Numbered from the stretch's first letter, positions 42,636-51,782 are shown. The stretch is 64,000 bases of DNA from an uncultured Muribaculaceae bacterium (GCA_947628305.1 CANQZG010000008.1:62001-126000), one strand, 5' to 3'. Translations and numbers: made by a program. Notes: a model not told the origin generated them from the letters alone.

Positions 42636-43430
42636 CTATGCGTCGGTCGCCGAGGCGAACGGTTCGTGATGGCTGTTCAGCCACATCTCGCAGATGTTCG
42701 CTCTGTTGCTTTCGTTGCTTAAGCAGATGGCGGAGAACACGTCCGTCGGGGCGCCGCACACGATGCCGTCGTCTGTATGTCTGATGCGGATCTCGTCGCC
42801 GGTATCGCCTTTGTAGTCGGCGACGAGCGTTTCTTCTCTGAGAAGGTCGTCGACGATGCGGCGCATGTTATCGTGACGGACAAACGCGTTGCGGATGGTC
42901 GCGACGATCTGCAGCAGAGAGTCTTCGTCGTAGTGATTCTCAAGGCTAACGATCGCGGCGGCGTTGCTGCACAGGAAGCGTTCGTCGGTATGCTCGATGA
43001 ATCGTTCCAGCTCGGCGAACCGTTCGGCGTCTTCTTTGTCGCGCTGTTCGAACGTCGTTTCGCCGTTCTCCGGGTCGCGCCGCAGGAATTGTTCTTTGCG
43101 CGCTTCCCGGTCGGCTTTCAGGTAGACGACGTAGACGGCTTCGGTCGGGACGGCTTTGCAGACGGCGTCTATGCCGGAAGGCTCGACGATGATGACGTCG
43201 GACTTGTCGATCTCTTCTTTCGTGAGGAAGTAGTCGTATCCTTGTATCTTCACGGGCGCGACGGCGGCGTATCCTTCGGCGGATTCGACGAAGTGATGTC
43301 CTCGTTCGTCAGGCGTGCGCTTGGGTCGCGTCGTGTAGCTTTCGGCGCGGCGATAGCCGTAGGCTTCGTTGAGGGCGGTCGCGACGGTGTCTTTGCCCGT
43401 GGCGGATTTGCCGACAAGTATGAGTTTCAT
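42636..43430 (-). CDS. Guanylate-kinase-like P-loop protein
   Basis: A 264-aa protein. P-loop LVGKSATGKDT near the start; YTTRPKRTPDERGHH, a close match to the GMP-binding TTRxxRxxExxGxxY segment of guanylate kinase; and DVIIVEPSG. Residues about 180-264 are an extra C-terminal domain absent from Gmk (LRIRHTDDGIVC region). Probably phosphorylates dGMP or GMP for replication, or uses the fold for another substrate. Confidence 0.75.
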   Translation of the reverse strand: MKLILVGKSATGKDTVATALNEAYGYRRAESYTTRPKRTPDERGHHFVESAEGYAAVAPVKIQGYDYFLTKEEIDKSDVIIVEPSGIDAVCKAVPTEAVYVVYLKADREARKEQFLRRDPENGETTFEQRDKEDAERFAELERFIEHTDERFLCSNAAAIVSLENHYDEDSLLQIVATIRNAFVRHDNMRRIVDDLLREETLVADYKGDTGDEIRIRHTDDGIVCGAPTDVFSAICLSNESNRANICEMWLNSHHEPFASATDA

Positions 43431-43448
43431 ATGTGGTTTGTCCTTTCG

Positions 43449-43943
43449 TTATTCGTTGAAGAGCGCTTTGAGTTCTTCTTCGGTGTCGATGCGTTTACCG
43501 TCCGCGTAGAGCGGTTTGCGGTTGCGGATCAGCTCGACGCCCATTTCACAGTACCAGACGCGAAAACGCGTTAAGGTCTGTTTTGTCGCCGTCCATTTCC
43601 GGTTGATGCTGAACTGCAGTTCGTCTCCCGTGTCCGTGACGGTCATCGAAAGCGTTTGGTTTTCGAGGATGGGATAGGTGACGCCGTCGCCGAACGTATG
43701 CTTTCGCCAGTCGGCTGTGCGGATGGCGCGGCGGAAGCGATGCTTCATGCCTGTCTGCAGACTCTCAATGAGGTAAGCGACGCCGAAGTCCGTGAGCGTT
43801 TTGTCGATTTCGTATTTGCCGCGGTCGTCGCGGCAGTTGCGCATCAGTTCCGACTTGTTCGGATCGTATGTCGGATGTTTTGCGCGGGATATTTTCTTCA
43901 GGTAGACGTAGTCTTCCTGTTTGATGCAAATGGTCTGCAACAT
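43449..43943 (-). CDS. Hypothetical protein
   Basis: A 164-aa protein with SD AAAGGAG. Mixed alpha/beta composition, rich in R and T (KWTATKQTLTRFRVWYCEM). No family recognised. It sits 18 nt upstream of the kinase-like gene in the same transcript. Confidence 0.6.
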   Translation of the reverse strand: MLQTICIKQEDYVYLKKISRAKHPTYDPNKSELMRNCRDDRGKYEIDKTLTDFGVAYLIESLQTGMKHRFRRAIRTADWRKHTFGDGVTYPILENQTLSMTVTDTGDELQFSINRKWTATKQTLTRFRVWYCEMGVELIRNRKPLYADGKRIDTEEELKALFNE

Positions 43944-43962
43944 GAGCGGTAGCTCCTTTCTG

Positions 43963-44625
43963 TCAGTTTTGGAATTTGACGCCGTCGGTGTACTGATCGC
44001 GAATGTCTATGATCTTGTCCCAAGCGTCCGGGAAGAAGTGCGTTCCGTCGGGATCTCTGAAATAGAGGTTCTCGATATAGAATTGAGATTCGCCGAAGGC
44101 GTTATGCGTTCGGATATACAGGAATGACGGTACGGTCAGGTTTGCCACGGGGCATTCGGTGCGCAGGTATTTGCCCTGCTCGGAACGTGTGGAGACCCAG
44201 TAGATCCGCGTGCCGGTCTCGCGTTCGAATGCGTCGATGTGCTCCTGAATCGTGTCATGAAGCGCTTCGCATTCGTCGCAGCCGAAGCGATAGTACACGA
44301 CGAGCGTGTCGTCAAGGTCGCTCGGAAGGACGTCCTCGGCAGGGGACAGGCGGATGCCTTGGAACGCCTCGGACAGCGTCGTCGCGTTGTCGTAGAGCCC
44401 ATGCTTCATCGCTACGTCGAGGAAGACGTGCGAGCAGATGACGCCGAGGGCGATCAGCAGGGTCAGTCCCGTCGTGACGCCGAAGGTGATGTTGGCACGT
44501 TTCGTCGGGCGTTTCTTGTTGCGTTGCAGCAGGCGTATGACGCCGAGGAGCACGACGATTGCGGCGAACAGAAGCATAGCGACGTGAAGGAAGGTCTGTA
44601 AATGAATAAGCGTTGCGATCGTCAT
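43963..44625 (-). CDS. Membrane thioredoxin-like protein
   Basis: The true start is ATG 44625 (MTIATLIHLQ), overlapping the RarA stop by ATGA; the ORF track entry is over-extended into RarA's antisense frame. 220 aa. Two membrane segments (FLHVAMLLFAAIVVLLGVI and GLTLLIALGVICSHVFL), then a thioredoxin-like domain with active-site-like YRFGCDECEAL (CxxC). Exported or membrane-bound redox protein; it may form disulphides in surface proteins of the element. Confidence 0.7.
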   Translation of the reverse strand: MTIATLIHLQTFLHVAMLLFAAIVVLLGVIRLLQRNKKRPTKRANITFGVTTGLTLLIALGVICSHVFLDVAMKHGLYDNATTLSEAFQGIRLSPAEDVLPSDLDDTLVVYYRFGCDECEALHDTIQEHIDAFERETGTRIYWVSTRSEQGKYLRTECPVANLTVPSFLYIRTHNAFGESQFYIENLYFRDPDGTHFFPDAWDKIIDIRDQYTDGVKFQN

Positions 44626-45851
44626 GATCGTTCTCCTTTGATTTGTTGCCAGTAGGCTTTGAGCCGCTGTTCGGTGCTGTTGGCGCCGAACGCGTAGTAC
44701 TGTTTGTTTTTCAAGTCGTCGGGCAGGTATTGCTGGGCGACCCATGCGTTCGGAAAGTCGTGCGGGTACAGGTATCCTTTGAAGAGCGGACTGCGCAGGT
44801 GCGTCGGGATGTTGACGCCCAGTCCGGCTTTGATGTCCGCTTCGACCTTTCCGTACGCGATATGCGTGCTGTTGGACTTCGGCGCGGTCGCGAGGAACAC
44901 GGCGGCGTGTCCGAGCGGGATCGCCGCTTCGGGCATGCCCAGTTGCTTTGCCGCTTCCGTGCATGCATAGGTGATCAGCGGCGCCTGCGGCATCGCCATG
45001 CCGACGTCCTCGCTTGCGATGACGAGCAGGCGTCTGCAGGCGGACAGGATGTCGCCTCCCAGCAGAAGCCGTGCGAGGTAGTATAAGGCACCGTCCGGGT
45101 CGGACCCGCGGATGGACTTCTGCAGTCCGCCGAGCAGGTCGTAATGGACGTCCGCGTCGGCGTCGAAGCCGAGTCCGCGACCTGTCGGAGCGAGTGCGTT
45201 CAGGTCGTTTGTTGTAAAGCAGAACGGCTCCGGCATCTCGCGTATCTTGTCGATGATAAGTTCGAGCAGGTTGACGGCGGAACGGACGTCTCCGGCGGCG
45301 GCGCGGGCGATGCGCGGCAGGACTTCCGGGTCGAGCTGCTCGTCGCGGATGTTTTGCGCGGCGGTTATGTCGTGCAGGCGTGCGGCGATAGAGGCTTTGT
45401 CGACGGACTTGAACGCAAAGGTGTAGCATCGCGAACGAAGGGCGTCTTGGCAGCAGAACCACGGGTTATCCGTGGTGGATGCAATCAGCAGGATGCTGCC
45501 GTCTTCGACAAAGGGAAGCAGGCTTTGCTGCTGTTTCTTGTTGAAGTATTGAATCTCGTCCAGATAGACCAGAACGGTTTCGCCTTTATGATCGGCGACG
45601 GCTTGCTTGATGTCCGTGACGCCGTTTTCAATGGCGTTCATTTTGCGGATGGGCATACCGGCAGCGTCTGCTATCAGACAGGCGGCGGTAGTCTTGCCGC
45701 ATCCGGGCGGTCCGTAGAAGATCATGGACGAGAGTTTTCCGCTGTTCAGCATGCGGCGGACGATCCCGTCCGGACCGAATAGGTGTTCCTGCCCGACGAG
45801 TTCGTCGAAGGTTTTCGGGCGCACGGCGTCCGCGAGCGGCTGTCGTATCAT
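44622..45851 (-). CDS. rarA: Replication-associated recombination protein RarA (MgsA)
   Basis: A 409-aa AAA+ ATPase of the RarA/WRNIP1 type: N-terminal RPKTFDELVGQEHLFG, Walker A GPPGCGKTT, Walker B VLVYLDEIQYFNKKQQ, sensor ASTTDNPWF, and the RarA C-terminal tetramer domain (KSIRGSDPDGALYYLARLL and ASEDVGMAMPQA). RarA works at stalled replication forks. Complete length for the family. Overlaps both neighbours by four bases. Confidence 0.92.
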   Translation of the reverse strand: MIRQPLADAVRPKTFDELVGQEHLFGPDGIVRRMLNSGKLSSMIFYGPPGCGKTTAACLIADAAGMPIRKMNAIENGVTDIKQAVADHKGETVLVYLDEIQYFNKKQQQSLLPFVEDGSILLIASTTDNPWFCCQDALRSRCYTFAFKSVDKASIAARLHDITAAQNIRDEQLDPEVLPRIARAAAGDVRSAVNLLELIIDKIREMPEPFCFTTNDLNALAPTGRGLGFDADADVHYDLLGGLQKSIRGSDPDGALYYLARLLLGGDILSACRRLLVIASEDVGMAMPQAPLITYACTEAAKQLGMPEAAIPLGHAAVFLATAPKSNSTHIAYGKVEADIKAGLGVNIPTHLRSPLFKGYLYPHDFPNAWVAQQYLPDDLKNKQYYAFGANSTEQRLKAYWQQIKGERS

Positions 45852-46825
45852 GCTTTACCGCCTCCTTTCGTTTCTGCTTGTTTGTCGATTTCTGCCTGTT
45901 CGTTGCGTGCGACGCATGTTTTTGTCTCCGACAATAGATACGGAAGTCCGTTGCGTATCTCGTCGTGCTTCGATCTGTGCGGCAGCGTCTGTTTGACGGC
46001 TTCGTATAGAAGCCATATCTTGTCGTTCGCCGTGTACTTGTCCTTTTGATTTCGCGTCAGGTATTTCAGACGTGCGTACAGGTAGCCGATGACGCCAAAC
46101 TCATAGGTCGACATGTCGTTGTGGAAATCCGCCGGGGTCCTCTTGTAGGTTTTTCCGTAGGTGACAAGGTTGCGAATGAGGGCGTCTTTGATGGGTTCCG
46201 CGACGTTCGGACCGAATTTCGCAAGGTCGACGGCGACGGCGTGCACTTCTTTTGCTTGTGCCGCCAGTTCGTAAAAGAGTTCGTCGAAGCTCTCGGCGCC
46301 GTTTGGGTTCGACGGCGGATCGAGCATGTTGACGGTAAAGATGCTGTAATGATTCAACAGGATCTCATACCATCGGTGTTCTTCTTTGAGCGCCGGTTTC
46401 TGCATCGCCGCGCTGTAGTCGAGATAATGCTTCGGCAACGGGAACAGCAGATGGATCCCTTTGCCGGACGACGATCGTTCGCCGTACAGGTACGGCATTT
46501 TCAGCAGTCGCTGGCGAACATCGTCGGGACATGTCTTTTCGATGTCAAGGATGCAGAATTTTGTTTCGACGGCTTTGCAGTAGTAAGTCAGCGGCAGTGA
46601 CAAGTGACTATAGACAGGACGATCAAGTAATATGTTTGCTCTTTGTGCGATTTCCGACAGGGAGCACAGCGAGCGTTCGTCTTGATATTTTGCGCCGCAT
46701 GGCTTTGTGTCACTGAATAACAGGCGCCGCATGTCCATGGGCTTCTTGTCTTTTGCGTCGGAAACCGTCCAGCGTCGGTTATCGGCAATGCTTGGGATAA
46801 ACGGTTGGTCAAGAATGTTCGGCAT
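45848..46825 (-). CDS. Archaeo-eukaryotic primase (Prim-Pol)-like protein
   Basis: A 325-aa protein. The N-terminal half matches AEP/Prim-Pol motifs: RRWTVSDAKDKKP (the common opening of plasmid primases), KFCILDIEKT with the DxE metal site, and SSSGKGIHLLF with the S-G-K-G-x-H motif. The third acidic motif is not obvious. The C-terminal part (residues 190-325) is helical. It would prime DNA synthesis for the SF3 helicase encoded at 12593, with the two functions on separate genes. Confidence 0.7.
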   Translation of the reverse strand: MPNILDQPFIPSIADNRRWTVSDAKDKKPMDMRRLLFSDTKPCGAKYQDERSLCSLSEIAQRANILLDRPVYSHLSLPLTYYCKAVETKFCILDIEKTCPDDVRQRLLKMPYLYGERSSSGKGIHLLFPLPKHYLDYSAAMQKPALKEEHRWYEILLNHYSIFTVNMLDPPSNPNGAESFDELFYELAAQAKEVHAVAVDLAKFGPNVAEPIKDALIRNLVTYGKTYKRTPADFHNDMSTYEFGVIGYLYARLKYLTRNQKDKYTANDKIWLLYEAVKQTLPHRSKHDEIRNGLPYLLSETKTCVARNEQAEIDKQAETKGGGKA

Positions 46826-46873
46826 GACGCCTGTCCTTTCTTTTTTTACTTCTTTTTTTTTTTTTGCGGATCC

Positions 46874-47515
46874 TTACGGCAGAATCTCTTCGTGCCGTTC
46901 CTGCTGCGCTTGCTCGGTCGGAAATTGCGCAGCGTGTTGCCTGCGGCGTTCTTTTTTTACGGCTTCCGCGGCGACGTATGCATCGACGCTCCAGTCGCGG
47001 TCTTCGTCGGCGAGATACCCGTAAGGGTCGCGCGCGTAGGTCTGCGCCCGGTCGGACAGCCGCGTGATACGCGACAGTTCTTCTTCGACGAGCGTTTGCC
47101 CGTCGGCGGCAAGCCGCGCTTGTTCGCGGAAGAGTTCGACGTAGGGGATCATGTGGCGGTTTTCCGTCTGCACGATGGTCGTGTGGGACGGGTCGCGGCT
47201 GAACGGCGGATACTGTGAAGAAGGCGGCAGGTTGTAGTTCCCAGCCATGTAGTCGTGCCGGTTGCTCGCGAGCAGTTCTATCTCTTTATTCGCGTTGTAT
47301 TTATGCCGCCGGGGGTCGTTGCCTGTGGAACAGAGAACTGCCTCGACGCATTCGCCGTCGGCACGCAGAATCAGCCACGGGTGGACGCCGATGTACTTCA
47401 GCGTACGGTCGCAGTCCCCCAGAGGGATGTCTGCGAAGAATACTTGACCGGGCTTCAGTTGCGTGTCCGGCGTGATGCAGTTACGCGGCTGGAAGTTTCG
47501 TTCAACGGATGTCAT
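46874..47515 (-). CDS. Protein with MazF/PemK-like N-terminal region
   Basis: Start at ATG 47515 behind AGGAGGG; 213 aa, rather than the longer ORF. The first 95 residues (KPGQVFFADIPLGD, then KYIGVHPWLILRADGE and VEAVLCSTGND) resemble the beta-barrel of MazF/PemK-type toxins (GDIVWVDLxP...HPALVLS). The rest is helical with an Arg/Gln-rich end. No antitoxin gene is adjacent, so it may be a structural relative rather than a toxin. Function unsettled. Confidence 0.45.
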   Translation of the reverse strand: MTSVERNFQPRNCITPDTQLKPGQVFFADIPLGDCDRTLKYIGVHPWLILRADGECVEAVLCSTGNDPRRHKYNANKEIELLASNRHDYMAGNYNLPPSSQYPPFSRDPSHTTIVQTENRHMIPYVELFREQARLAADGQTLVEEELSRITRLSDRAQTYARDPYGYLADEDRDWSVDAYVAAEAVKKERRRQHAAQFPTEQAQQERHEEILP

Positions 47516-47535
47516 GACGGATCCCTCCTGTTCGG

Positions 47536-48099
47536 TCATTCCGGGCAGTGCCCGACAAACGGCGCGTTGTTGTTGCGGATGTTGAGGTCGACTGGCAGGT
47601 CGTTCTCGGAGATCAACATGACGCGTTGCTTCTTGAAGCGTTCGACGAGGTTGAGAAGCCATTTGACGTCCTGACTGTTGTGGGCGTCGTATACGCCTTT
47701 CTCCGCGACGATTTCGGTGCCGTCGATACGGAACCTTTCCTCTTCGTAAAATCGCGCTGAGAGGGCGCTACAGACGCACACGTCGTGCTGTGCGTTGACA
47801 CAGACATACATGGTTCTGTTCTTGTGCCGGTCGGCAAGGTCTTCGAGGAATTTGCGCACGCTCGCGTGCCACATGACGTTGGGATTTTTCAGAAGCGTCT
47901 GTTTGACGAGGAACTCGACGCCGAATGCGGTGAACACGACGTATCCGTCGGGGATCTTATCGCCGCAAACGCCTGCGTCGCGTTCGAAGAGAACGCTTTG
48001 CGGCGTGACGTACTTCGACAGATGATTGATGACGGGGCGCTCTTTCGGCTGTTCGGGGAGTGCGCGCAGCTTCTGTTGTGCTTCCCGGATGGTAGGCAT
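47536..48099 (-). CDS. Hypothetical protein
   Basis: A 187-aa protein, SD AAAGGAG. Mixed alpha/beta; contains SENDLPVDLNIRNNNAPF at the end and several conserved-looking aromatic residues. No family recognised. Between the MazF-like and signal peptidase genes in the same transcript. Confidence 0.6.
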   Translation of the reverse strand: MPTIREAQQKLRALPEQPKERPVINHLSKYVTPQSVLFERDAGVCGDKIPDGYVVFTAFGVEFLVKQTLLKNPNVMWHASVRKFLEDLADRHKNRTMYVCVNAQHDVCVCSALSARFYEEERFRIDGTEIVAEKGVYDAHNSQDVKWLLNLVERFKKQRVMLISENDLPVDLNIRNNNAPFVGHCPE

Positions 48100-48119
48100 A
48101 GGATCTCTCCTTTCAGAGG

Positions 48120-48596
48120 TTATTTTTTCAGTATGAGAATGCAGATCCCCTCAATGGCGTCGACGGATACGGCGCCGAACGTGCGGGAGTCCGCGCTGTT
48201 TTCACGGTTATCGCCGAGGACGAACACGCCGCCGTCTTCGACGGTGATCGGGAAGGCGTCTTCGGCGGGCGTCGCCGCGGCGTTGAGGTATGGTTCGTCG
48301 AGCGGTTCTCCGTTGACGGTAACGCGTCCGTCTTCGACGTCTACGACGTCGTGCGCGGTCGCGATAACACGCTTGACGAGTCGCCTGTCGCTGTCGTCGT
48401 GGAATACGACGACGTCGCCTGCGGCGGGAGCGATTGCGATTTTTCGGATCAGAATGATACTGCCGTTGTGCAGGCTCGGCTCCATGGAGTCTCCGTTGAC
48501 GACGACGATGCCGAGGCAGATGTTGACGAGGTACAGCAGGATCAGGAGGATGCCGAGGCATAGCGCTTCGGCGCTGATGCGTTTCAGTTTTGACAC
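48120..48596 (-). CDS. Type I signal peptidase
   Basis: The TTG-started ORF is longer; GTG 48596 with GAGGGA in front gives 158 aa. One membrane segment (LCLGILLILLYLVNICLG), catalytic Ser in GDSMEPSLHNG and general-base Lys in RRLVKRVIA, and the conserved GDNRENSADSR box. Signal peptidase I cleaves exported preproteins. An element copy is common in conjugative systems, where it processes transfer-channel or pilus proteins. A terminator lies just upstream (48620-48650). Confidence 0.88.
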   Translation of the reverse strand: MSKLKRISAEALCLGILLILLYLVNICLGIVVVNGDSMEPSLHNGSIILIRKIAIAPAAGDVVVFHDDSDRRLVKRVIATAHDVVDVEDGRVTVNGEPLDEPYLNAAATPAEDAFPITVEDGGVFVLGDNRENSADSRTFGAVSVDAIEGICILILKK

Positions 48597-48619
48597 GATC
48601 GGGTCCCTCTCGTTGAGAT

Positions 48620-48650
48620 GCAAAAGGGGACGGACCTTGCGTCCGCCCCC
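48620..48650 (-). terminator. Terminator after the gene at 48730 (minus strand)
   Basis: GGGGGCGGAC-GCAAG-GTCCGTCCCC followed on the minus strand by TTTTGC. The T-run is short, so read-through into the signal peptidase gene is likely. Confidence 0.6.
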
Positions 48651-48729
48651 ATGCGTTATTGATTCACAGTTTCAGACAGCAGGCATTCAGCGTTTTATAC
48701 GGATGGAAGTATCGTATGACGTCAGCGGC

Positions 48730-49467
48730 TCAATACTTGTCGTCGCCGTTGTACACGACGCCCGGTCCGACTACGTCGTAGGCGTCCGCGTACGGACTCG
48801 GAGCGGAAGACGCGTTGGGCGTCTCGTTTGCGACAGGCTTGGAGAACGGATTCTCTGCAGTCGCCGTCGCGGGTGCTTCGGTTTCGGCGGGAGCCGCATC
48901 GTCCGGCTCTTCATCGGGCAGACTGTTGACGGTCAGACCCATCTGTTCGAGCTTCGACACGATGTCGTTGCTATAGTACCGCAACGGTTCGTGGACCAGT
49001 ACGGTATCGAGGCGTACGCCGTTGTTCTGTTGGGTTTTGTAGGCGCTAAAGCCGAGCGTGACATGAAGCCCTTTGTCGAGTTCCTTTTCGAGCCGGACTT
49101 CGTCGTAGATCTTCTTGTTCTGGTCGTTCTGTACGAAGATGCGCGGCAGGAATTTGCTCTTGTTGTCGAAATTGACGCGCCATTCGGATTGGTTCGTGTC
49201 TCGATTCATGCTGACGAACAGGATGGTTTCCGCGGCGTAAATTTCTTCCGGGGTCTGATGCTGCGGGTCCTTGCACTTCACACGCGCATTCGTAAGCGAA
49301 ATGTGCGTATGCGGTCTGGGCGGACAGTTCTTGTATCGCCGTTGCTTCTCCTTCAGTTCTTCGCCATCGATCAGAGATGCGAGGCGCGAATAGGTGACGG
49401 TTCCTTCAACGTAGAACTCTACGCCCGGGGTGAGGTCATTTGTCGTTACGGTTTTGTTTTTTGCCAT
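48730..49467 (-). CDS. Abundant-type hypothetical protein (SSB-like layout)
   Basis: Start at ATG 49467 behind AAAGGAG; 245 aa. It is driven by a strong promoter and followed by a terminator, so it may be highly expressed as a single unit. Residues 1-165 form a beta-rich domain (TPGVEFYVEGTVTYSRLASL); 170-235 is a Pro/Ala/Glu/Thr linker (AETEAPATATAENPFSKP), and the end is short and acidic (VVYNGDDKY). This layout is like single-stranded DNA-binding proteins, but no OB-fold motif is clear, so the function is not assigned. Confidence 0.6.
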   Translation of the reverse strand: MAKNKTVTTNDLTPGVEFYVEGTVTYSRLASLIDGEELKEKQRRYKNCPPRPHTHISLTNARVKCKDPQHQTPEEIYAAETILFVSMNRDTNQSEWRVNFDNKSKFLPRIFVQNDQNKKIYDEVRLEKELDKGLHVTLGFSAYKTQQNNGVRLDTVLVHEPLRYYSNDIVSKLEQMGLTVNSLPDEEPDDAAPAETEAPATATAENPFSKPVANETPNASSAPSPYADAYDVVGPGVVYNGDDKY

Positions 49468-49584
49468 GATGAAAGTCTCCTTTAGGATGCTATTTTTTGA
49501 CTGTCTTGTTTTGGCGTGTGCGAAGGGCGGACGGCAGTCAGTCCGCGCGCGCCGTGAGAGATATGCCTGTTGTCTGCTGGAAGT

Positions 49585-49613
49585 ATTATAGCATAAACTT
49601 CTTGAAAAATCAA
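49585..49613 (-). promoter_or_regulatory. Minus-strand promoter of the gene at 48730
   Basis: On the minus strand: TTGATT - 17 bp (TTTCAAGAAGTTTATGC) - TATAAT; common class. Confidence 0.85.
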
Positions 49614-49763
49614 GTGGTTTGACGTAAAAAGTTTTGCCGTGTGCGCCGCTGTGCGGCGTGGCGACAGCCGTTGGAAAAGACCTTGTAAAGATTCTCGAAA
49701 GCGCGGGCGCTTTCTTTTCTTTTCCGTAAAGAGAAGACGGCGTCCCGGCTTTCAAGGAAGGAT
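49614..49763. other. Intergenic, no gene seen
   Basis: Contains a GAAAGCGCCCGCGCTTTC stem without a clear U-tract and A/T-rich flanks; probably the 3' end of the transcript carrying the SNF2 gene. Confidence 0.4.
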
Positions 49764-51209
49764 TCAGTAGTCGTCGCTCTCCGCGTCAGCGATCGCGTCT
49801 TTGACGGCGGCGCGCTCGGCGTACATGAGCTCGTCGTGCGTGATATGCTTTTTTTCGAGGATCTTCGCGATGCGCGTGTCAACGGTGTTGCTCGTCATAA
49901 GACGCCACACGGTGACCGGTTCGGTTTGCCCGTTGCGCTGCAGACGTCCGATGGTTTGTTCGTATTCTTCGTAGGTCGGCGTCAGCGAGTACCAGATCAG
50001 CGTGTGCCCGCCCTGCTGGATATTTAATCCGTGTCCGCAGGACGCGGGCTGAAGAAGCAGGATGGGGATCTTCTTTGCGTTCCACGCGGCGATCATTTCC
50101 GGCGTGCCGTCGAGGACGGCGGGCTTACAGCCGCGCTTGGTGAAGTACTCGATCAGCAGTTCTTTATCGGACTCGTAGTGGTAGGCGATGATGACGTTGT
50201 CGTCGGTGTTGTCGACGATGTATGCCGCAAGCTCCAGCTTGCCCGCGTGGATGCGTTCAAATTCACGCTTGCCGTGTGCGTTCGGGTCGAGCGGCTTATA
50301 GAGCGCGCCGGACGCCATCTGCGCCAGTTTGTTGAACAGGACGCCGCTGTTCGCGGCTTCGATAATGGTGCCGTCGGAGAGGGTCAGGACGTACTGCTTC
50401 ATCAGGTCGCGGTACTGCAGTCGTTCCTTTTGCGACATATGGTAGTATAGGTCGTTGACGGTCAACGGCGGCAGGTTCAGCGACTGGTTCGTCATCGAGA
50501 TGACGACGTCGCCGATGGCGTCGTAGATCTCTTTCTCCGCGCCGTAGCGCGGTTGCCAGTTGACAGGGTGGTTGTCGACGATGATCCCCGGCTCGAACCA
50601 CCTGTTGCGGTATGCCGTGATGTTCCTGCCGAGGCGATCGCCTTGGTCCAGCAGGTACATCTGCGACCAGAGGTCCATGAGGTCCCGCGGGACGGGCGTG
50701 CCCGTCAGCAGGATGACGCGCTGACAGACGGGACGGATCTCTTTGAGCTTCTTGAAGCGCACCGACGCGTAGTTCTTGAAGCCTTGGCTTTCGTCGATGA
50801 TGACGGTACCGAAGGACCATACGCGCTTGCCGTTGTATACCGGCAGGTGGTCGACGAGGTCGGGGATCTTTTCACGATTGATGAAGTAGAGCGTCGGCTT
50901 TTCCGTCAGCGTGTCGGCGTACATCTGATGCCGTTTTGCGGGCGGGATGTCGCGTCCGCGTTCGTCGACGAGCAGCGACTTGGTGCGGAACGGGTAGTTC
51001 CATTTCTTGATCTCGTCCACCCATGTGGAGCGGGCGATGCTTTTCGGCGCGATGATCAAGACGTGGTGCCTCGGGTTCATCTTGTAAAGGCTGTCAAGGA
51101 CGACCAGCGTCTTGCCTGTGCCGACCTGCATGAACAGTCCGCAATAGGGATGATCGAAGACCCATTGTTGCGCGACTTTCTGATAATCTTTCAGAGCGGG
51201 TGCGGGCAT
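49764..51209 (-). CDS. SNF2-family helicase
   Basis: A 481-aa protein with DExD/SF2 SNF2 motifs: LKDYQKVAQQWVFDHPYCGL, motif I MQVGTGKT, motif II IIDESQGFKN (DESQ in place of DEAH), motif III LLTGTPVPRD, and motifs V/VI in IWYSLTPTYEEYEQTIGRLQRNGQ. No accessory DNA-binding domain is fused. Compact phage-type SNF2 proteins of this size are common; role probably in replication or recombination. Confidence 0.85.
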   Translation of the reverse strand: MPAPALKDYQKVAQQWVFDHPYCGLFMQVGTGKTLVVLDSLYKMNPRHHVLIIAPKSIARSTWVDEIKKWNYPFRTKSLLVDERGRDIPPAKRHQMYADTLTEKPTLYFINREKIPDLVDHLPVYNGKRVWSFGTVIIDESQGFKNYASVRFKKLKEIRPVCQRVILLTGTPVPRDLMDLWSQMYLLDQGDRLGRNITAYRNRWFEPGIIVDNHPVNWQPRYGAEKEIYDAIGDVVISMTNQSLNLPPLTVNDLYYHMSQKERLQYRDLMKQYVLTLSDGTIIEAANSGVLFNKLAQMASGALYKPLDPNAHGKREFERIHAGKLELAAYIVDNTDDNVIIAYHYESDKELLIEYFTKRGCKPAVLDGTPEMIAAWNAKKIPILLLQPASCGHGLNIQQGGHTLIWYSLTPTYEEYEQTIGRLQRNGQTEPVTVWRLMTSNTVDTRIAKILEKKHITHDELMYAERAAVKDAIADAESDDY

Positions 51210-51227
51210 GATACCCTCCTTTCGCGG

Positions 51228-51782
51228 TTACGTCGCGGACCTGTACAGGTCGCGTACGACCGCGGCGAATTTTTCGGCAGTCTCTTGCGGGATGCCGTCG
51301 GCGCCTTCTTTGTCGTTGACGAAGATGACGTCGTAGGGGTAGTACTCTACGTTGTCGTCGGACGCGTTGCCGTAGACGGTGCCTTGTAAAGAAGGGCGCT
51401 TCACGAGCAACGTCGCGACGCGGAAGGACTTGTCGCGGAACGCGCGGGTTACTTTGGCGATCTCGTTCGGCTCTCTGCAGTGCACAAAGAAGACGGGTTC
51501 TGCTTCGACGTTCTCGCTGCACCATGCGACGTCGTTGAGGATGGTCGTCAGCGGATAGTCGTTGTATTCGGTAAAGAGCCGCTTCAGGTCGGACAGGAGC
51601 TTGCGTCCCTTTTCCGATTTATCGTCGTCCCAGCCGCCGACGCGCGCGAGGCGTTTGATCGGTGTGATCGTCGAGAGGTTATAGACGACGTGTTCGCCGT
51701 CGTCGATTTCGACGGTTTTGCCGAGCGTTTGGATCAGCGCGTCCTTGCCGGACGCGCCTTTGCCGTTGATGATGATGACCAT
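51228..51782 (-). CDS. P-loop kinase-like protein (nucleotide metabolism)
   Basis: A 184-aa protein; IIINGKGASGKDALIQ is a P-loop near the start, then WDDDKSEKGRKLLSDLKRL and FVHCREPNEI, a layout like phage deoxynucleoside monophosphate kinases. SD GGAGG. Probably phosphorylates dNMPs for replication together with the guanylate-kinase-like gene at 42636. Confidence 0.65.
   Translation of the reverse strand: MVIIINGKGASGKDALIQTLGKTVEIDDGEHVVYNLSTITPIKRLARVGGWDDDKSEKGRKLLSDLKRLFTEYNDYPLTTILNDVAWCSENVEAEPVFFVHCREPNEIAKVTRAFRDKSFRVATLLVKRPSLQGTVYGNASDDNVEYYPYDVIFVNDKEGADGIPQETAEKFAAVVRDLYRSAT

Noticed and set aside
44626-45462. N-terminal extension of the thioredoxin-like ORF
   Set aside because: It is a different frame on the same strand as RarA; the well-supported start is ATG 44625 coupled to the RarA stop.
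48730-49467. Single-stranded DNA-binding protein (SSB) call
   Set aside because: Layout and strong promoter are suggestive, but no OB-fold motif and no typical SSB C-terminal tip are seen.
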